6,471 nt of DNA from Actinomycetes bacterium (GTDB lineage Bacteria; Actinomycetota; Actinomycetes; Actinomycetales; Cellulomonadaceae): assembly GCA_023418375.1 (NCBI GenBank), contig JAEZZV010000317.1:1-6471 (forward strand). The letters are read 5' to 3'. Within the stretch, counting starts at the first letter, position 1. Every line of letters starts with the position of its first letter. Shown in pieces: positions 5,231-6,471 of this stretch. The position numbers and the translations under genes are program-made. The notes under the pieces are model-generated. The model worked only from the letters and a program-made list of their open reading frames with translations. It was not told the origin of the DNA and did no database searches.

Positions 5231-5250
5231 CGGCCTGAGGTGACAGGCCG
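5231..5250. terminator. Hairpin between convergent surface protein and oxidase genes
   Basis: CGGCCT (5231-5236) and AGGCCG (5245-5250) form a perfect 6-bp stem with the 8-base loop GAGGTGAC, directly after the surface protein stop. It lies in the 67-bp gap between two convergent genes, so it can serve both. No T tract follows on either strand. Confidence 0.45.
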
Positions 5251-5273
5251 GAGGTGACCGCCCGGAGGTGACC
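5232..5273. repeat. Three 14-bp tandem repeats containing GAGGTGAC
   Basis: Units at 5232-5245, 5246-5259 and 5260-5273 follow the pattern GGCCGGAGGTGACC with few changes. GAGGTGAC is exact at 5237-5244, 5251-5258 and 5265-5272. The last copy makes an inverted repeat GAGGT-G-ACCTC (5265-5275). The block fills most of the convergent gap and overlaps the terminator-like hairpin. Confidence 0.7.
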
Positions 5274-5296
5274 TCAGGTGGCGACGTCGTCGCAGC

Positions 5297-6471
5297 TCAG
5301 GCCGGGGGGATGTTCTGGTTGCGGGCGAACACGTTCTCCGGGTCGTACTCGGCCTTGACCGCGCGCAGCCGGTCCCAGGTCGCCCCGGGGTAGGCCGCAC
5401 GCACGCGGTCGGGGCCCTCGTCGCCGACGAAGTTCACGTACGCGCCGGGCACTCCCTGGTCGAGGAGCGCGAGCATGCGCTCGACCCAGGCGATGCGGTC
5501 GGCGCGGTCCTCGGGCGTGACGAACGTGGCGACGTTGGCCATCAGGGGCGCGGCGCGGTGCGCGTACGCGGTCGCGTCCTCGGGCACGCGCGCGATGGCG
5601 CCGCCGAGCGGGCGGAGCTGGATCACCCGCATCCCGTCGGTCTCGGTGAGCAGGTCGAGGGCGCGCGCGGCGAGGTCGACGTCGACGCGCTCGAGGAACA
5701 TCGTCCGGGACACGGCGGACGGTCGGCGGGACGGGTCCTCGGGCGGGAACATCTCCGGGTAGGAGATGGGCCGCAGCTGGTCGGCGATCGGGGCTGCCAG
5801 GGCGCGCAGGGGCGCCAGGGCCGCGGCGGCGTCGTCGGCGGGACCCGCGAAGCAGACCAGCGCCATGACCACCAGGCGGCCGTGGTGCTCGGCCGGGACG
5901 AACGGCATCGGCGGGCAGGGCATGACGTTCGCGATGAGGCCGAGCTCCTCGGGTGCCGCCTGACCGGCGGCGACGATGCCGGCCACGACCTCGGGCGTCG
6001 CGGGGAGGACGAGGACGCCGCCGGTCACCTCGGACACGGGGTGCAGCCGGTACTGCAGCCGCGTGACGACGCCGAAGTTCCCGCCGCCGCCGCGCAGCGC
6101 CCAGAAGAGGTCGGGGTGCGACGTCGCGTCCGCGCGCACGAACCGGCCGTCGGCCAGGACGACGTCGGCGGCGAGGAGGTTGTCGATCGTCAGGCCCTGG
6201 GCGCGGGACAGGTAGCCGACGCCGCCGCCGAGCGTGATCCCGGCGACGCCGACCGACCCGGCGTCCCCGAACCCGACGGCGAGACCGTGCTGGGCGGCCT
6301 CTGCGCTGACCTGCCCCGTCGTGGCACCGGCCCCCACCCAGGCGGTCCGCGCTGCGGCGTCGACGGCGACGTCGGCGAGCTCGCGCACGTCGACGACCAG
6401 GCCGCCGTCCACGCTGCCGTGGGCGGCGGCGCTGTGGCCGCCCGACCGGACGGCGACGGGCAGGCCGTGCC
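5297..6471 (-). CDS. FAD-linked oxidase, berberine-bridge type (5' end missing)
   Basis: The visible 390 residues are the C-terminal part of a flavoprotein oxidase with FAD_binding_4 and BBE domains; the start lies beyond the right edge. Reading from 6469, RSGGHS holds the His (codon 6434-6436) expected to carry covalent 8-alpha-linked FAD. VGVAGITLGGGVGYLSR and DNLLAADVVLADG are the FAD-binding core, and WALRGGGGNFGVVT is the family's typical glycine block. The C-terminus YDPENVFARNQNIPPA is the BBE signature. The Cys that gives a second FAD bond in bicovalent members is absent (GDAGSVGVAG at that place), so attachment is probably through His alone. Such enzymes oxidise alcohols, sugars or secondary metabolites with oxygen as acceptor; the substrate cannot be read here. 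In-frame conserved sequence continues upstream of GTG 6412, so that codon is not the start. Confidence 0.92.
   Translation of the reverse strand, partial: HGLPVAVRSGGHSAAAHGSVDGGLVVDVRELADVAVDAAARTAWVGAGATTGQVSAEAAQHGLAVGFGDAGSVGVAGITLGGGVGYLSRAQGLTIDNLLAADVVLADGRFVRADATSHPDLFWALRGGGGNFGVVTRLQYRLHPVSEVTGGVLVLPATPEVVAGIVAAGQAAPEELGLIANVMPCPPMPFVPAEHHGRLVVMALVCFAGPADDAAAALAPLRALAAPIADQLRPISYPEMFPPEDPSRRPSAVSRTMFLERVDVDLAARALDLLTETDGMRVIQLRPLGGAIARVPEDATAYAHRAAPLMANVATFVTPEDRADRIAWVERMLALLDQGVPGAYVNFVGDEGPDRVRAAYPGATWDRLRAVKAEYDPENVFARNQNIPPA

Noticed and set aside
139..6471. A shared redox operon of flavodoxin, peroxidase and FAD oxidase
   Set aside because: The three genes differ in strand, are separated by unrelated genes and terminator-like signals, and have no common regulatory motif that I can see.

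Overview
The window comes from a very GC-rich genome with codon use and gene style typical of an actinobacterium, probably a Micrococcales (Cellulomonas-like) organism. That placement is inference from composition, from TANNNT -10 elements placed 6-7 bases before start codons (the leaderless-gene arrangement common in Actinobacteria), and from an LPXTG-anchored surface protein in a high-GC background. No phage, insertion sequence, CRISPR, tRNA or rRNA signal is visible.

Layout from left to right. 1-125 is a gene-poor leader with three alternating copies of CGGTGC/GCACCG ahead of a promoter. 139-630 (+) encodes a small flavodoxin-domain protein. It converges, with 16 bases between stops, on 647-1192 (-), a four-helix membrane protein of unknown function. 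A 15-codon leaderless leader ORF (1189-1236, -) overlaps the start of the membrane gene by GTGA. 1254-1970 (-) encodes a class I methyltransferase-like protein with a poor SAM-binding motif I. Its promoter carries a 16-bp dyad and faces the divergent gene 2032-2538 (+), a cysteine-type glutathione peroxidase. 2639-5229 (+) encodes a large secreted repeat protein (signal peptide, PPC-like domain, fibronectin type III, Ig-like and Cys-X14-Cys repeats, C-terminal LPSTG anchor), split into two overlapping ORFs by a frame change in 4003-4057. Its ribosome binding site lies inside the arm of a 12-pair inverted repeat. 5297-6471 (-) is the 3' part of a berberine-bridge-type FAD-linked oxidase that runs off the right edge.

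The genes do not form one obvious pathway. Three encode redox-type proteins (flavodoxin, peroxidase, FAD oxidase), but their orientations differ and each has its own context, so a joint function is not supported. I see no convincing new defence or mobile system. The most informative observations are the broken or recoded surface protein gene, the hairpin over its start, the leaderless leader ORF coupled to the membrane protein, and the repeated leaderless promoter pattern.
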